Source: Pedobacter sp. B4-66 (GTDB taxonomy: Bacteria; Bacteroidota; Bacteroidia; Sphingobacteriales; Sphingobacteriaceae). From it: a stretch of 64,000 nt of DNA. Where the stretch lies: positions 473,313 to 537,312 of the forward strand of contig NZ_JAFVME010000005.1 of the NCBI RefSeq assembly GCF_018492665.1, given 5' to 3'. Position numbers and translations under genes: made by a program. Positions 34,926 to 43,500 of this stretch are shown in pieces. Under the pieces are notes generated by a model. It had not been told where the DNA came from. It saw only the letters and a list, made by a program, of their open reading frames with translations, and did no database searches. The first letter of the stretch is position 1, and each line of letters opens with the position of its first letter.

Positions 34926-36329
34926 ATGGAAGAGGAATTTTATTTTGATTTTAGCGATGATGCGCAACGTTCAGTAGAACGTTACGAAGAGATGATACGT
35001 AATCAGGATCAGTACTTTTTTGATGCCCAGGCCTTTGAAAATATTATTGATTACTACATTGAAAAGAACGATCCGGTAAAGGCATTGCAGGTAATAGAAT
35101 ATGCCTTGAACCAGCATCCTTATGCTGCTGTGTTCTTAGTTAAGCAAGCTCAGCTGTTATTTGTTACGGATCAGACCGAACGTGCATTTTTGGCATTGCA
35201 AAAGGCAGAAATGCTTGAGGCATCTGAGGCTGAGATTTATATTCTGAGAGGAAATATCTATAATAGCCTTGAACGCTATTCGGAGGCTCTGGATAATTTT
35301 CAAAAGGCGCTTGAATTTGCTGAAACGACTGACGAAATCTTATTGCAAATTGCTTATGTGTATCAAAACATGCTCGATTATGAGAGTGCGATTGTTTATA
35401 TTAAGCAGAGTCTGGAACAGAATATGGAAAACAAGGACGGTTTGTATGAACTAGCTTTCTGTTATGATATTTTAGATAAGCAAGAAGAAAGTATCCAGTT
35501 TTATCAGGAATATATAGATAATGATCCTTATTCGTATGCTGCCTGGTATAATCTTGCAAACTCCTATCACAAGCTGGATCTTTTTGAAAAAGCGATAGAT
35601 GCATATGACTATGCCATCTTGATCAAGGATAATTTTGCTTCTGCATATTATAATAAAGGAAACGCCTTAGTTCAGCTTGATCGTTTTGCTGAAGCTATAG
35701 AAGTTTATAAGCACACTTTTGAATACGAAAAACCTAATGCCGATACCTATTGTGCAATTGGTGAATGCTATGAGAAATTGGAGCGTATGGACGAAGCTCG
35801 TTCTTATTATAAAAAGTCTGTTAAAATGGATCCAAAGATGGCAGATGCCTGGTTTGGAATAGGGGTAACGCTTAATTTTGAAGAGCGTTTCTTTGAGTCA
35901 CTTCATTTTTACAAAAAAGCAATTGAGCTTGACGATGAAAATCCTGACTTCTGGTTTGCCATGGCCGACGCTTATTATAAACTAGGTCAGATTGAACAAT
36001 CTGTTGAAGCTTATTATAAAGTTTTGGAATATAATCCGGTGGATGTTGAAGCCTGGTTAGATTTCTCGACGGTGCTATATGAGCAGGGTAAATTGCTTGA
36101 AGCATCCGAAACTATCGCTGATGCTATAAAAAACAACCCTGATGCTGCAGAGCTCTATTACAGGATGGTAGCTTACCTGTTTGCCCTTGGAGAAAAGAAC
36201 GATGCATTGTTATATTTAGAAACTGCATTGGCCACAGACCCAGATAAACATTACATTTTATTTGAATATTTACCCCAATTACAGGAGAACGGTTCAATAC
36301 TTGAAGTGATCAACCGTTATTTAAAATAA
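34926..36329 (+). CDS. Tetratricopeptide repeat protein
   Basis: Soluble acidic protein, 467 aa, made almost wholly of TPR units (about 11-12), for example ILRGNIYNSLERYSEALDNF, AWYNLANSYHKLDLFEKAID, AYYNKGNALVQLDRFAEAIE and AWFGIGVTLNFEERFFESLH. No signal peptide or enzyme domain. It is conserved next to metabolic genes in Sphingobacteriaceae, but its partner is unknown. TPR arrays act as protein-protein scaffolds. A strong terminator follows. Confidence 0.9.
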   Translation: MEEEFYFDFSDDAQRSVERYEEMIRNQDQYFFDAQAFENIIDYYIEKNDPVKALQVIEYALNQHPYAAVFLVKQAQLLFVTDQTERAFLALQKAEMLEASEAEIYILRGNIYNSLERYSEALDNFQKALEFAETTDEILLQIAYVYQNMLDYESAIVYIKQSLEQNMENKDGLYELAFCYDILDKQEESIQFYQEYIDNDPYSYAAWYNLANSYHKLDLFEKAIDAYDYAILIKDNFASAYYNKGNALVQLDRFAEAIEVYKHTFEYEKPNADTYCAIGECYEKLERMDEARSYYKKSVKMDPKMADAWFGIGVTLNFEERFFESLHFYKKAIELDDENPDFWFAMADAYYKLGQIEQSVEAYYKVLEYNPVDVEAWLDFSTVLYEQGKLLEASETIADAIKNNPDAAELYYRMVAYLFALGEKNDALLYLETALATDPDKHYILFEYLPQLQENGSILEVINRYLK

Positions 36330-36333
36330 AGGT

Positions 36334-36381
36334 CGGACAGTTTTTATTAGTTATGCTGATGAAAACTGTCCGATTTTTTTT
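36334..36381 (+). terminator. Terminator of the TPR gene; fixes the next start codon
   Basis: CGGACAGTTTT (36334-36344) pairs perfectly with AAAACTGTCCG (36362-36372), followed by ATTTTTTTT. An ATG at 36353 lies in its loop, so the next gene must start later. Confidence 0.92.
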
Positions 36382-36397
36382 CACCTTTGTGACCAAT

Positions 36398-37168
36398 ATG
36401 AATTACCCATTGAATAATATACCCGAACGACCTGTAAAACCTAGGAACAAAGGAATTACGATGGTTATGGATAAAGGGCTAAGCTTAAGACAAACAGAAG
36501 ATTTTATAGACGTTGCCGGAATACATTCTGATATTGTAAAGTTAGGCTGGGCTACATCTTTTGTAACTCCAAATCTGAAAGAGAAATTGGCTATTTATAA
36601 ATCGGCAGGTATTCCTACCTATTTTGGCGGTACTCTTTTCGAAGCATTCATTATTAGAAATCAGTTCGATGATTACTGTCGTGTCTTGGAAAAGTTCGAT
36701 ATGGAGTATGTAGAAGTTTCTGACGGTTCAATTACTATTGAGCATGATTTAAAGTGTGAGTTTATCCAAAAGTTATCTAAGCAGGTTACTGTAATCTCTG
36801 AAGTAGGATCTAAAGATGCGGCCAAAATATTTGCGCCTTATAAATGGATCAAGCTAATGCAGGCAGAAATTGAGGCTGGATCATGGAAGGTAATAGCTGA
36901 AGCCAGAGAGGGTGGTAATGTGGGTATTTACAGAGGGTCTGGAGAAGTTAGAGAGGGATTAGTTGATGAAATCCTTACGCAGATTCCTGAAGAAACTATA
37001 ATTTGGGAAGCTCCTCAAAAGGAACAGCAGGTATGGTTTATTAAACTTCTAGGCTCAAATGTAAATCTTGGTAACATAGCGCCAGCGGAAGTTATACCGT
37101 TGGAAACTATCCGTTTAGGATTAAGGGGTGATACTTTTGATCATTTTTTGGATTTAGCGAAGTTGTAA
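36398..37168 (+). CDS. comA: Phosphosulfolactate synthase (ComA family)
   Basis: TIM-barrel enzyme that joins sulfite to phosphoenolpyruvate, giving (2R)-phospho-3-sulfolactate. 256 aa, normal. Motifs: KGITMVMDKGLS (about 17-28), HSDIVKLGWATSF (about 43-55), GIPTYFGGTLFEAF (about 71-84), VEVSDGSITI (about 107-116), VISEVGSKD and IAEAREGGNVGIY. In methanogens this opens coenzyme M synthesis, in Bacillus it yields sulfolactate. Neither comB nor comC is adjacent. The product may feed sulfolactate or another sulfonate; this is unresolved. The start at 36398 follows from the terminator that occupies the upstream in-frame ATG. Confidence 0.9.
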   Translation: MNYPLNNIPERPVKPRNKGITMVMDKGLSLRQTEDFIDVAGIHSDIVKLGWATSFVTPNLKEKLAIYKSAGIPTYFGGTLFEAFIIRNQFDDYCRVLEKFDMEYVEVSDGSITIEHDLKCEFIQKLSKQVTVISEVGSKDAAKIFAPYKWIKLMQAEIEAGSWKVIAEAREGGNVGIYRGSGEVREGLVDEILTQIPEETIIWEAPQKEQQVWFIKLLGSNVNLGNIAPAEVIPLETIRLGLRGDTFDHFLDLAKL

Positions 37169-37205
37169 TTTAATAAGTATCACTCTATAATTATAACTTG
37201 CTAGA

Positions 37206-37949
37206 ATGAGAAAATTTGGGTTAATCGGGTTTCCGTTATCACATTCCTTTTCAAAAAAATTCTTCACCGAGAAATTTTTAAATGAACATATTCCTGATTG
37301 CGAGTATGATCTTTTTCCAATAGAAAGCATTGATCTTTTACCCGAGCTTATTTCTCAAAATGTAGGGTTAGAAGGACTAAATGTAACTATCCCCTATAAA
37401 CTGGCTGTACTTCCTTTTTTAAATGAGGTGGATGAAGCAGCAGATCAAATAGGAGCAGTGAATTGTATTGCTATCCAAAGTGAAAATGGAAAGAAATTGC
37501 TGAAAGGATACAATACTGATGCTTATGGCTTTGAAGAGTCTTTAAAGCCGATGCTTAATGAACAACATAAAAAGGCGCTTATTTTTGGAGATGGGGGAGC
37601 AGCTAAAGCTGTGAAGTATGTTTTAGATAAACTAAACATGCCTTTTATTGTCGTTACAAGAACACCAACTTCTAATAGTATTCTTTATGAGGCTGTAACT
37701 CCTGAACTGCTTCAGGAATATACAGTTTTGATCAATACTACACCGTTGGGGATGTCTCCTAATATTGAATCTTGTCCAGATATTCCTTACGAAGTACTGA
37801 CTGAAGGGCATTTAGCTTATGATTTAGTTTACAATCCTGAAGAGACAACATTTCTAGGGAAATCAAAGGCTCAAGGAGCCAGTATAAAAAATGGGCTTGA
37901 AATGCTTTACCTTCAAGCAGAGCGATCCTGGTATATTTGGAATACATAG
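37206..37949 (+). CDS. aroE: Shikimate dehydrogenase
   Basis: NADPH-dependent reduction of 3-dehydroshikimate, step four of chorismate synthesis. 247 aa. FGLIGFPLSHSFSKKFF (about 4-20) and GLNVTIPYK (about 59-67, catalytic Lys at the end) bind shikimate; GDGGAAKAVKYVL (about 125-137) is the nucleotide loop. Its stop codon abuts the gldD start with no gap, so translation is probably coupled. Confidence 0.95.
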   Translation: MRKFGLIGFPLSHSFSKKFFTEKFLNEHIPDCEYDLFPIESIDLLPELISQNVGLEGLNVTIPYKLAVLPFLNEVDEAADQIGAVNCIAIQSENGKKLLKGYNTDAYGFEESLKPMLNEQHKKALIFGDGGAAKAVKYVLDKLNMPFIVVTRTPTSNSILYEAVTPELLQEYTVLINTTPLGMSPNIESCPDIPYEVLTEGHLAYDLVYNPEETTFLGKSKAQGASIKNGLEMLYLQAERSWYIWNT

Positions 37950-38534
37950 ATGAAAAAGCACAACTTTTTTTTTCTTTTTATGTTAATAATCTTGCTTTCT
38001 GCATGTACCGGGAATAATTATTCTCCTAAGCCAAGAGGGTTCTTTAATATAGAAATGCCGAAAAAAGTGTACAAAACATTTAATAACGGATGCGCCTTTT
38101 CATTTGATTATCCGGTTTATGCAGAGATGGTAAAGGACAATAGTAAGGATACAAGGCCTTGCTGGTACAATCTTGCTTTCACTCAGTTTAATGGCAGGTT
38201 GCATCTCACGTATTACGATGTATCTTCAAAGAAAGAATATGAGGGCTTGGTTGAGGATGCAAGAACTTTTGCATTTAAGCATACTGTAAAGGCTAACTCA
38301 ATAGATCAGAAGCTTATTAATTACCCTGGCAAGAAGGTTTATGGTGTCTATTATGCAATAGAGGGGAATACGGCATCTTCCGTTCAGTTCTTCTTAACAG
38401 ATAGTACTAAACACTATTTTAGGGGAGCTTTATATTTTAATGAGCGACCGCAGTACGATTCTATACAGCCTGTCGTTTCCTTTATTAAAAAGGATATTGA
38501 TAGAATGATTAGTACATTTAAGTGGATAAATTAA
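37950..38534 (+). CDS. gldD: Gliding motility lipoprotein GldD
   Basis: A 194-aa lipoprotein: signal peptide with lipobox LLSAC (Cys 19), then the family's YSPKPRGFFNIEMPKKVY (about 24-41), CAFSFDYPVYAEM, CWYNLAFTQFNGRLHLTYY and a C-terminal FIKKDIDRMISTFKW. GldD is required for gliding in Flavobacterium johnsoniae and is also kept in non-gliding Bacteroidota, where its role is unclear. The ATG follows the aroE stop directly. No other gld or T9SS gene lies in the window. Confidence 0.9.
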   Translation: MKKHNFFFLFMLIILLSACTGNNYSPKPRGFFNIEMPKKVYKTFNNGCAFSFDYPVYAEMVKDNSKDTRPCWYNLAFTQFNGRLHLTYYDVSSKKEYEGLVEDARTFAFKHTVKANSIDQKLINYPGKKVYGVYYAIEGNTASSVQFFLTDSTKHYFRGALYFNERPQYDSIQPVVSFIKKDIDRMISTFKWIN

Positions 38535-38555
38535 GACCACATAAGGAATTTTAAA

Positions 38556-39194
38556 ATGATCAGTATACAAAGATTTACTTTTAATCCGGTAAGGGAAAAT
38601 ACCTATGTTTTATATGATGAAACAGGTGAATGTGTCATAATAGATCCTGGAATGTATGATGGGGAAGAGCAAAATGTTCTTGCTAAATTTATTAAAGAAG
38701 AGAACCTTAAGCCAGTACTCTTATTAAATACACATTGCCATTATGACCATGTTTTCGGGAATAAGTTTGTTTATGACAACTGGGGCCTAAAACCGCAATT
38801 CCATAAGGGAGAATTATATGTATTGCAGGCGATACCTGGGTATGTACCTCAAATGGGATTACATTATGAACTTTCTCCTGAGCCAGAGGTTTTTTTATCG
38901 GAAACAGGTAAGGTTAAGTTTGGTAATAGTGAACTTGATTTGATTTTTGCTCCAGGACATTCACCAGCGCATTTATGTTTTTATGCTGCAGCTGATAATT
39001 TTCTTATTGGAGGTGACGTATTGTTTTACTCTAGTATAGGCCGTACTGACCTTCCCGGAGGAAATCATATGCAATTGATTAATAGTATCAAAAATAACTT
39101 GTTTATATTGCCTGATGATTGCGAAGTTTTTCCTGGGCACGGACAACCGACAACAATTGGTTTCGAGAAAAAACACAATCCTTTTTTACAATAA
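38556..39194 (+). CDS. MBL-fold metallo-hydrolase (glyoxalase II-like)
   Basis: Cytosolic metallo-beta-lactamase-fold hydrolase, 212 aa. Metal motif THCHYDH (about 60-66), later ligands in FAPGHSPAHLCFY (about 131-143), GGDVLFYSSIGRTDLPGG (Asp about 153) and FPGHGQPTTIG (about 192-202). Small single-domain relatives hydrolyse thioesters such as S-lactoylglutathione or other acyl thiols. The substrate is unknown. It is 21 nt from gldD and 17 nt from the permease gene, so part of the same unit. Confidence 0.9.
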   Translation: MISIQRFTFNPVRENTYVLYDETGECVIIDPGMYDGEEQNVLAKFIKEENLKPVLLLNTHCHYDHVFGNKFVYDNWGLKPQFHKGELYVLQAIPGYVPQMGLHYELSPEPEVFLSETGKVKFGNSELDLIFAPGHSPAHLCFYAAADNFLIGGDVLFYSSIGRTDLPGGNHMQLINSIKNNLFILPDDCEVFPGHGQPTTIGFEKKHNPFLQ

Positions 39195-39211
39195 TTCTGA
39201 TTAATAAATAA

Positions 39212-40444
39212 TTGAATACACCCTTCTACATAGCTCGTAGGTATCTTTTTGCGAAAAAGTCTACCAATGCTATAAACATCATTTCCACAATTTCAGTGGT
39301 TGGCGTTTTTGTAGGAAGTGCTGCGTTAATTATCATATTGTCGGTATTTAATGGTTTTGAGGAGGTTGTATTAAAAATGTTTAATACAATAACTCCGCAA
39401 GTGGTTATTTCGCCTGTCCATGGTAAAACATTTGAACCAAATACAGCCTATTTCAACGAATTAAAGAAGAATAAGAACATTTATTCTTATAGTGAGGTGC
39501 TTTCAGAAAATGCTTTGCTAAGATATAATGATAAGCAATCTGTAGGTTTAATAAAGGGTGTTAGTGCAGACTACCTGAAAAATAAAAGCTTGGATAGTAT
39601 CACCATCGAGGGCAAGTTTTTACTTGAAAATAGTGGGGGTAATTATGCAGTAATCGGATCAGCAATTCAAACTTACCTGATGGTGAATACCACAGATCCA
39701 TTTAATCCACTTCAAATATTCTCCCCGAAAAAAGGAAATAAAACTAGTTCCATTAATCCGGCTGATGATTTTACGGTATTATCAATTCCTGTATCAGGGG
39801 TTTTTGAGGTGCAACAGGATTTTGATAATGTTGCCATCGTTCCCTTAAAATTTGCAAGAGAACTATTAGGTGAGCCAAAAAAAATCACCTCTATTGAGAT
39901 AAACTTAAAGCCGGGAATTGACGCAGATGCATTTAAGCTAGACGTAGAAAAAAGTCTTGGAAAAGACTTTGAAGTAAAAGATAGGATACAGCAAAATAAA
40001 GTGCTTTATAATATCCTTGGTAGTGAAAAATGGGCCGTTTATATTATTCTTACTTTTATTTTAATTATCGCTATCTTTAATATAATTGGCTCTTTAACCA
40101 TGTTGGTAATTGATAAGTTAAAAGATATAGCAGTATTGAGTAGCTTAGGTGCGGGTAAAAAATTAATTAAGCGAATATTTCTATTTGAAGGAATGATGAT
40201 CACCATGACGGGCTGCATTGTTGGTCTGGTTGTCGGATTTCTCTTCTGTTTATTACAACAAAAAGTCGGACTTGTTAAAATGTCACAGGATAATTTGGTG
40301 ATTACCAATGCTTATCCTGTAGCCTTTAAATGGAAAGATTTTGTGTTGGTATTTTTAACTGTAAGTGTGTTTTCTTTTGTGGCATCAGCTTTGTCATCTA
40401 ACTTAAGTGTTAAGAAGATAAACCATTTAAATCAAGATCTCTAA
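39212..40444 (+). CDS. LolC/LolE-like ABC transporter permease (FtsX fold), TTG start
   Basis: Inner-membrane permease of the lipoprotein-releasing type, 410 aa: one TM near the N-terminus (about 20-45), a periplasmic MacB-like domain (about 50-265) and three C-terminal TMs (about 270-300, 322-345, 370-395). The start must be TTG at 39212: a stop codon precedes it in frame, and the family's N-terminus (FYIARRYLFAKKSTNAINIIS) begins right after it. Bacteroidota often use one such permease as a homodimer with LolD. The ATPase gene is not here. Confidence 0.88.
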   Translation: MNTPFYIARRYLFAKKSTNAINIISTISVVGVFVGSAALIIILSVFNGFEEVVLKMFNTITPQVVISPVHGKTFEPNTAYFNELKKNKNIYSYSEVLSENALLRYNDKQSVGLIKGVSADYLKNKSLDSITIEGKFLLENSGGNYAVIGSAIQTYLMVNTTDPFNPLQIFSPKKGNKTSSINPADDFTVLSIPVSGVFEVQQDFDNVAIVPLKFARELLGEPKKITSIEINLKPGIDADAFKLDVEKSLGKDFEVKDRIQQNKVLYNILGSEKWAVYIILTFILIIAIFNIIGSLTMLVIDKLKDIAVLSSLGAGKKLIKRIFLFEGMMITMTGCIVGLVVGFLFCLLQQKVGLVKMSQDNLVITNAYPVAFKWKDFVLVFLTVSVFSFVASALSSNLSVKKINHLNQDL

Positions 40445-40448
40445 TCAT

Positions 40449-40826
40449 ATGAATCTATTCAAGAATTCAGTAGTTTTATTAGTGTTGTTTACAGGGGTAA
40501 TTTTGGCCTGTAATAGGAAAGATGTAGAAGAGACAGCTGGAACTACAAGAGTAGTAAAGGGATTGTATAGCTATGGGCCAGAAATAAAATCTTTTACCGA
40601 TTGTGATGAGGGTAGAGAGTATTGGGTTGCAGATAGTGCAAAAACATTGGAGCTTGCTTACAGCAACTTCAATTTTGAAAAGCCTTATGAACCGGTTTAT
40701 ATCGAAGTAGAATGCCATTTAATTAAATCTGACAGCCTAATTGTCTCTGCAGATTTTGACTCAACTATGGTGGTTACAAAAGTCCTTAAAATAACTAAAG
40801 ATATTCCTGATGGGCCTTGTAATTAG
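40449..40826 (+). CDS. Small lipoprotein, NlpE-C-terminal-like
   Basis: A 125-aa lipoprotein, lipobox VILAC (Cys about 21). The mature part, VKGLYSYGPEIKSFTDCDEGREYWV followed by a beta-rich segment and a final Cys (given as one domain of about 90 residues), resembles the OB-like C-terminal domain of NlpE-type proteins. There are two further Cys in the mature chain that could form a disulfide. It follows the LolC/E permease by 4 nt, which fits an outer-membrane lipoprotein. Its stop interlocks with that of mqnD. Function not established. Confidence 0.65.
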   Translation: MNLFKNSVVLLVLFTGVILACNRKDVEETAGTTRVVKGLYSYGPEIKSFTDCDEGREYWVADSAKTLELAYSNFNFEKPYEPVYIEVECHLIKSDSLIVSADFDSTMVVTKVLKITKDIPDGPCN

Positions 40827-41680
40827 GAGACTTTATGCGGGATTAAATACAAATCATGCTCAATTGGCTGAATTAATCTTTTTTCAATAGCGAGTTTAAA
40901 TAATACATCTATAGCTTTTCTTCCATCAGAACCTAGGTCAATAGAATACTTATTTACATATAACTCAATGTGCTTGTACATCACTTCCTCACTCATTTCC
41001 TGAGCATGTTGTTTAATGAAGTCGATACCTGATTTTGGGTTTGCAAAAGCAAATTCAACCGATTTTCGAATTAATCTGTTCACTTTTTCCTGAACTTCTC
41101 TATCAAGATTCCTATTGATTACAATCCCTCCTAAAGGGATAGCACAACCTGTTAGTTGTTCCCAGTAGCTTCCAAGATCAACAATTTTATAGAGTCCTTT
41201 TTCTGAATAAGTGAAACGATTCTCATGAATAATGAGGCCGACATCGATTTTGTCATTTAGTAAAGCAGACTCGATTTCAGAGAAAATCATTTCCTGTTTA
41301 TCTACTAATTGGGGAAAGGCAATACCCAATAGAAAATTTGCTGTAGTGTACTTGCCCGGGATGCCAACTTTAAGATCTGCAGTTAATTCTTTGGGGTTAT
41401 GAATGAGACGCTCATTTTTGCAGATGAGCAGGGGGCCTACGCCAAAACCGAGGGCGCTTCCTGCATCTAATAATGCATATTGTTTATGCACATGAGCAAA
41501 GGCGTGAAAACTAAGCTTAGTAATGTCTAATTCTCTTCTCAATGCCTTTTGATTTAACGTCTCAACGTCATCAAAAAAAACTTCAAAATCTAAACCTTCA
41601 GTATCAATTTTATGGTGGATAAGTGCGTCAAAGATAAAGGTATCATTTGGGCAGGGAGAAAAGCCAAGACTAAGTTTCAT
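40823..41680 (-). CDS. mqnD: 1,4-dihydroxy-6-naphthoate synthase
   Basis: Enzyme of the futalosine route to menaquinone that turns cyclic dehypoxanthine futalosine into 1,4-dihydroxy-6-naphthoate. 285 aa, periplasmic-binding-protein-like fold. Signature SLGFSPCPNDTFIFDAL (about 3-19), then LDAGSALGFGVGPLLI (about 71-86), GLIIHENRFTY (about 152-162) and GGIVINRNLD. mqnB lies 34 nt upstream on the same strand, so the two form an operon. The pair shows the organism makes menaquinone by the futalosine rather than the classical Men route. Confidence 0.95.
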   Translation of the reverse strand: MKLSLGFSPCPNDTFIFDALIHHKIDTEGLDFEVFFDDVETLNQKALRRELDITKLSFHAFAHVHKQYALLDAGSALGFGVGPLLICKNERLIHNPKELTADLKVGIPGKYTTANFLLGIAFPQLVDKQEMIFSEIESALLNDKIDVGLIIHENRFTYSEKGLYKIVDLGSYWEQLTGCAIPLGGIVINRNLDREVQEKVNRLIRKSVEFAFANPKSGIDFIKQHAQEMSEEVMYKHIELYVNKYSIDLGSDGRKAIDVLFKLAIEKRLIQPIEHDLYLIPHKVS

Positions 41681-41714
41681 GGCATAAAGATAAGTAGTAT
41701 GAAAAGCTGAATAG

Positions 41715-42347
41715 TTATGTGTTTGTCAAAAATCCAATTGTCCATTCATTTAGGTTTTTTATGGCGAGACCTATATCCCAGGCAGCTCTATTTCTAGGTT
41801 CAACATAATTGGAGATGCTGCGGATTTGGAGGCATGGGATACTTGCTTTTTCGCAACTATATAATACTGCTGCCCCCTCCATACTTTCAGTAATGGGATT
41901 TAGGCGAGCTGTAATGGCTGAAATACTTGTTTCATTCCCGTGTACACAATTAACAGTTATTCCCTTAACCTTTTTTAGTTTTGTTACGGACTCGCTAAGT
42001 AGGTTGTTGTAGGCAGAGTAGTTACTTTTACCAAAACCCAGTTCATCAATAGTGATGAAATCTTCTTTATTTTCAGCGCCAAGCTCTGCAAACTCATCTT
42101 CAGTTATATTTAAAACAGAACCCAAGGGGATTGAACGGTCAAAGCAGCCGGCGATTCCCAAATTTAAAACGAGATTATATTTTGTTGATAGATGTTGACC
42201 TAAAGCAAATGCCGTTGCTGTCATACCTACACCCGTAATTAGAATGTCAAATTCAGGAGTTTGAATAAAATCTTTTTCAGGGAGCTTAAAATGCTCGCTT
42301 AATAAATGGATTTCAGGCCTTGTAGCGGCCACTAGCAGAATCTTCAT
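41715..42347 (-). CDS. mqnB: Futalosine hydrolase
   Basis: Releases hypoxanthine from futalosine in menaquinone synthesis. 210 aa, nucleoside-phosphorylase/MTAN fold: MKILLVAATRPEI, ITGVGMTATAFALGQHL (about 36-52), NLGIAGCFD (about 61-69), and MEGAAVLYSCEKASIPCLQIR, where the Glu-Gly contacts ribose. The start at 42347 gives the usual MKILLVAA; an ATG two codons earlier is also in frame. First gene of the mqnB-mqnD pair. Confidence 0.93.
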   Translation of the reverse strand: MKILLVAATRPEIHLLSEHFKLPEKDFIQTPEFDILITGVGMTATAFALGQHLSTKYNLVLNLGIAGCFDRSIPLGSVLNITEDEFAELGAENKEDFITIDELGFGKSNYSAYNNLLSESVTKLKKVKGITVNCVHGNETSISAITARLNPITESMEGAAVLYSCEKASIPCLQIRSISNYVEPRNRAAWDIGLAIKNLNEWTIGFLTNT

Positions 42348-42393
42348 AAACATCTAAGTTAGTGTTAAACCTTTCTACTTTAAGCTTTCTGCG

Positions 42394-42401
42394 TATATTT
42401 G
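42394..42401 (+). promoter_or_regulatory. Likely -7 element of queD
   Basis: TATATTTG, exact TAnnTTTG match, 30 nt before the queD ATG. No clear TTG at the expected distance upstream; a TTT lies about 20 nt before. Confidence 0.4.
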
Positions 42402-42431
42402 TTTGTTAATTACAAACAATAACCTTCTATA

Positions 42432-42842
42432 ATGATATATATCACAAGAAAAGCATCATTTAACGCAGCTCATAAACTTTCAAGGCCAGACTGGACTGAA
42501 GATAAAAATACGGAAGTTTATGGAAAATGTGCTAATCCAAACTGGCATGGACATAATTATCAGCTGTATGTAACTGTTAAGGGAGAGATTAATCCTGAAA
42601 CTGGATTTTTGGTAGACTTAAAATGGTTAAAGGATATTACAAATATCCACGTAGTTGATAAGATTGACCATAAGAACTTGAATCTGGATGTTGATTTCAT
42701 GAAAGGTAAGCTTGCCTCAACAGAAAATTTGGCTATAGCAATATGGAATGAACTATATACGCTTATAGCTGAATCAGGAGCTCAACTACATTGCATAAAA
42801 ATTTACGAAACTGAGAACAACTTTGTCGAATATTTCGGCTAA
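42432..42842 (+). CDS. queD: 6-carboxytetrahydropterin synthase
   Basis: Pterin-fold enzyme, 136 aa, that converts 7,8-dihydroneopterin triphosphate to 6-carboxy-tetrahydropterin for queuosine. Zn ligands: His in FNAAHKLS (about 13) and the pair in NWHGHNYQL (about 36-38). The catalytic Cys is in [10 protein letters not shown] (about 31). Later motifs are DKIDHKNLN (about 75-83) and the terminal [11 protein letters not shown]. It precedes folE by 11 nt, so the maker of its substrate is co-transcribed. Confidence 0.94.
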   Translation: MIYITRKASFNAAHKLSRPDWTEDKNTEVYGKCANPNWHGHNYQLYVTVKGEINPETGFLVDLKWLKDITNIHVVDKIDHKNLNLDVDFMKGKLASTENLAIAIWNELYTLIAESGAQLHCIKIYETENNFVEYFG

Positions 42843-42853
42843 TAATCACAGAT

Positions 42854-43483
42854 ATGAATCATACAGATCATTTAGATGAGACAGAGGACGGGTACATAAA
42901 AATTGACCGTTATAACGAAGGGAAAATTGCCTCAGTAGCTAATCACTATAGAGATATATTAGGTCAATTGGGAGAGAACCCCGAGCGTGAAGGGTTGATT
43001 AAAACTCCAGAACGTGTGGCTAAAGCTTTACAATATTTAACACATGGCTACGACCTTAATCCTGCAGAGATATTAAAAGGAGCTATGTTTAAAGAAGACT
43101 ATAGCCAAATGGTTGTGGTTAAAGATATAGAGGTCTTTTCTATGTGCGAGCATCATATGCTTCCGTTTTTCGGGAAAGCACACGTTGCGTACATTCCTAA
43201 TGGACATATTGTTGGCTTAAGTAAAATACCTCGTATTGTTGATGCTTTTGCAAGGAGACTACAGGTTCAGGAACGTTTAACGAACGAAATCAGAGATTGC
43301 ATACAGGAAACCCTTCAGCCGGCAGGAGTTGCCGTTGTAATAGAGTGTAAACATTTATGTATGGCAATGAGAGGGATACAAAAACAAAATTCAGTTACTA
43401 CAACATCCGCATTTACAGGAGAATTCGCAAAAGATAAAACAAGGGCTGAATTTTTGAGATTAATAACAGCCAATTTACATTAA
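42854..43483 (+). CDS. folE: GTP cyclohydrolase I
   Basis: Makes dihydroneopterin triphosphate from GTP, the common precursor of folate and of the queuosine intermediate made by QueD next door. 209 aa. Motifs: [16 protein letters not shown] (about 39-54), [21 protein letters not shown] (in parts, about 94-114, zinc Cys and His), [15 protein letters not shown] (about 118-132) and [14 protein letters not shown] (about 169-182, second zinc Cys). Normal length. Confidence 0.97.
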   Translation: MNHTDHLDETEDGYIKIDRYNEGKIASVANHYRDILGQLGENPEREGLIKTPERVAKALQYLTHGYDLNPAEILKGAMFKEDYSQMVVVKDIEVFSMCEHHMLPFFGKAHVAYIPNGHIVGLSKIPRIVDAFARRLQVQERLTNEIRDCIQETLQPAGVAVVIECKHLCMAMRGIQKQNSVTTTSAFTGEFAKDKTRAEFLRLITANLH

Positions 43484-43500
43484 AAAAGACTAAAACATTT

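Noticed and set aside
36353..36397. Earlier ATG for the phosphosulfolactate synthase gene
   Set aside because: It lies in the loop of the preceding terminator.
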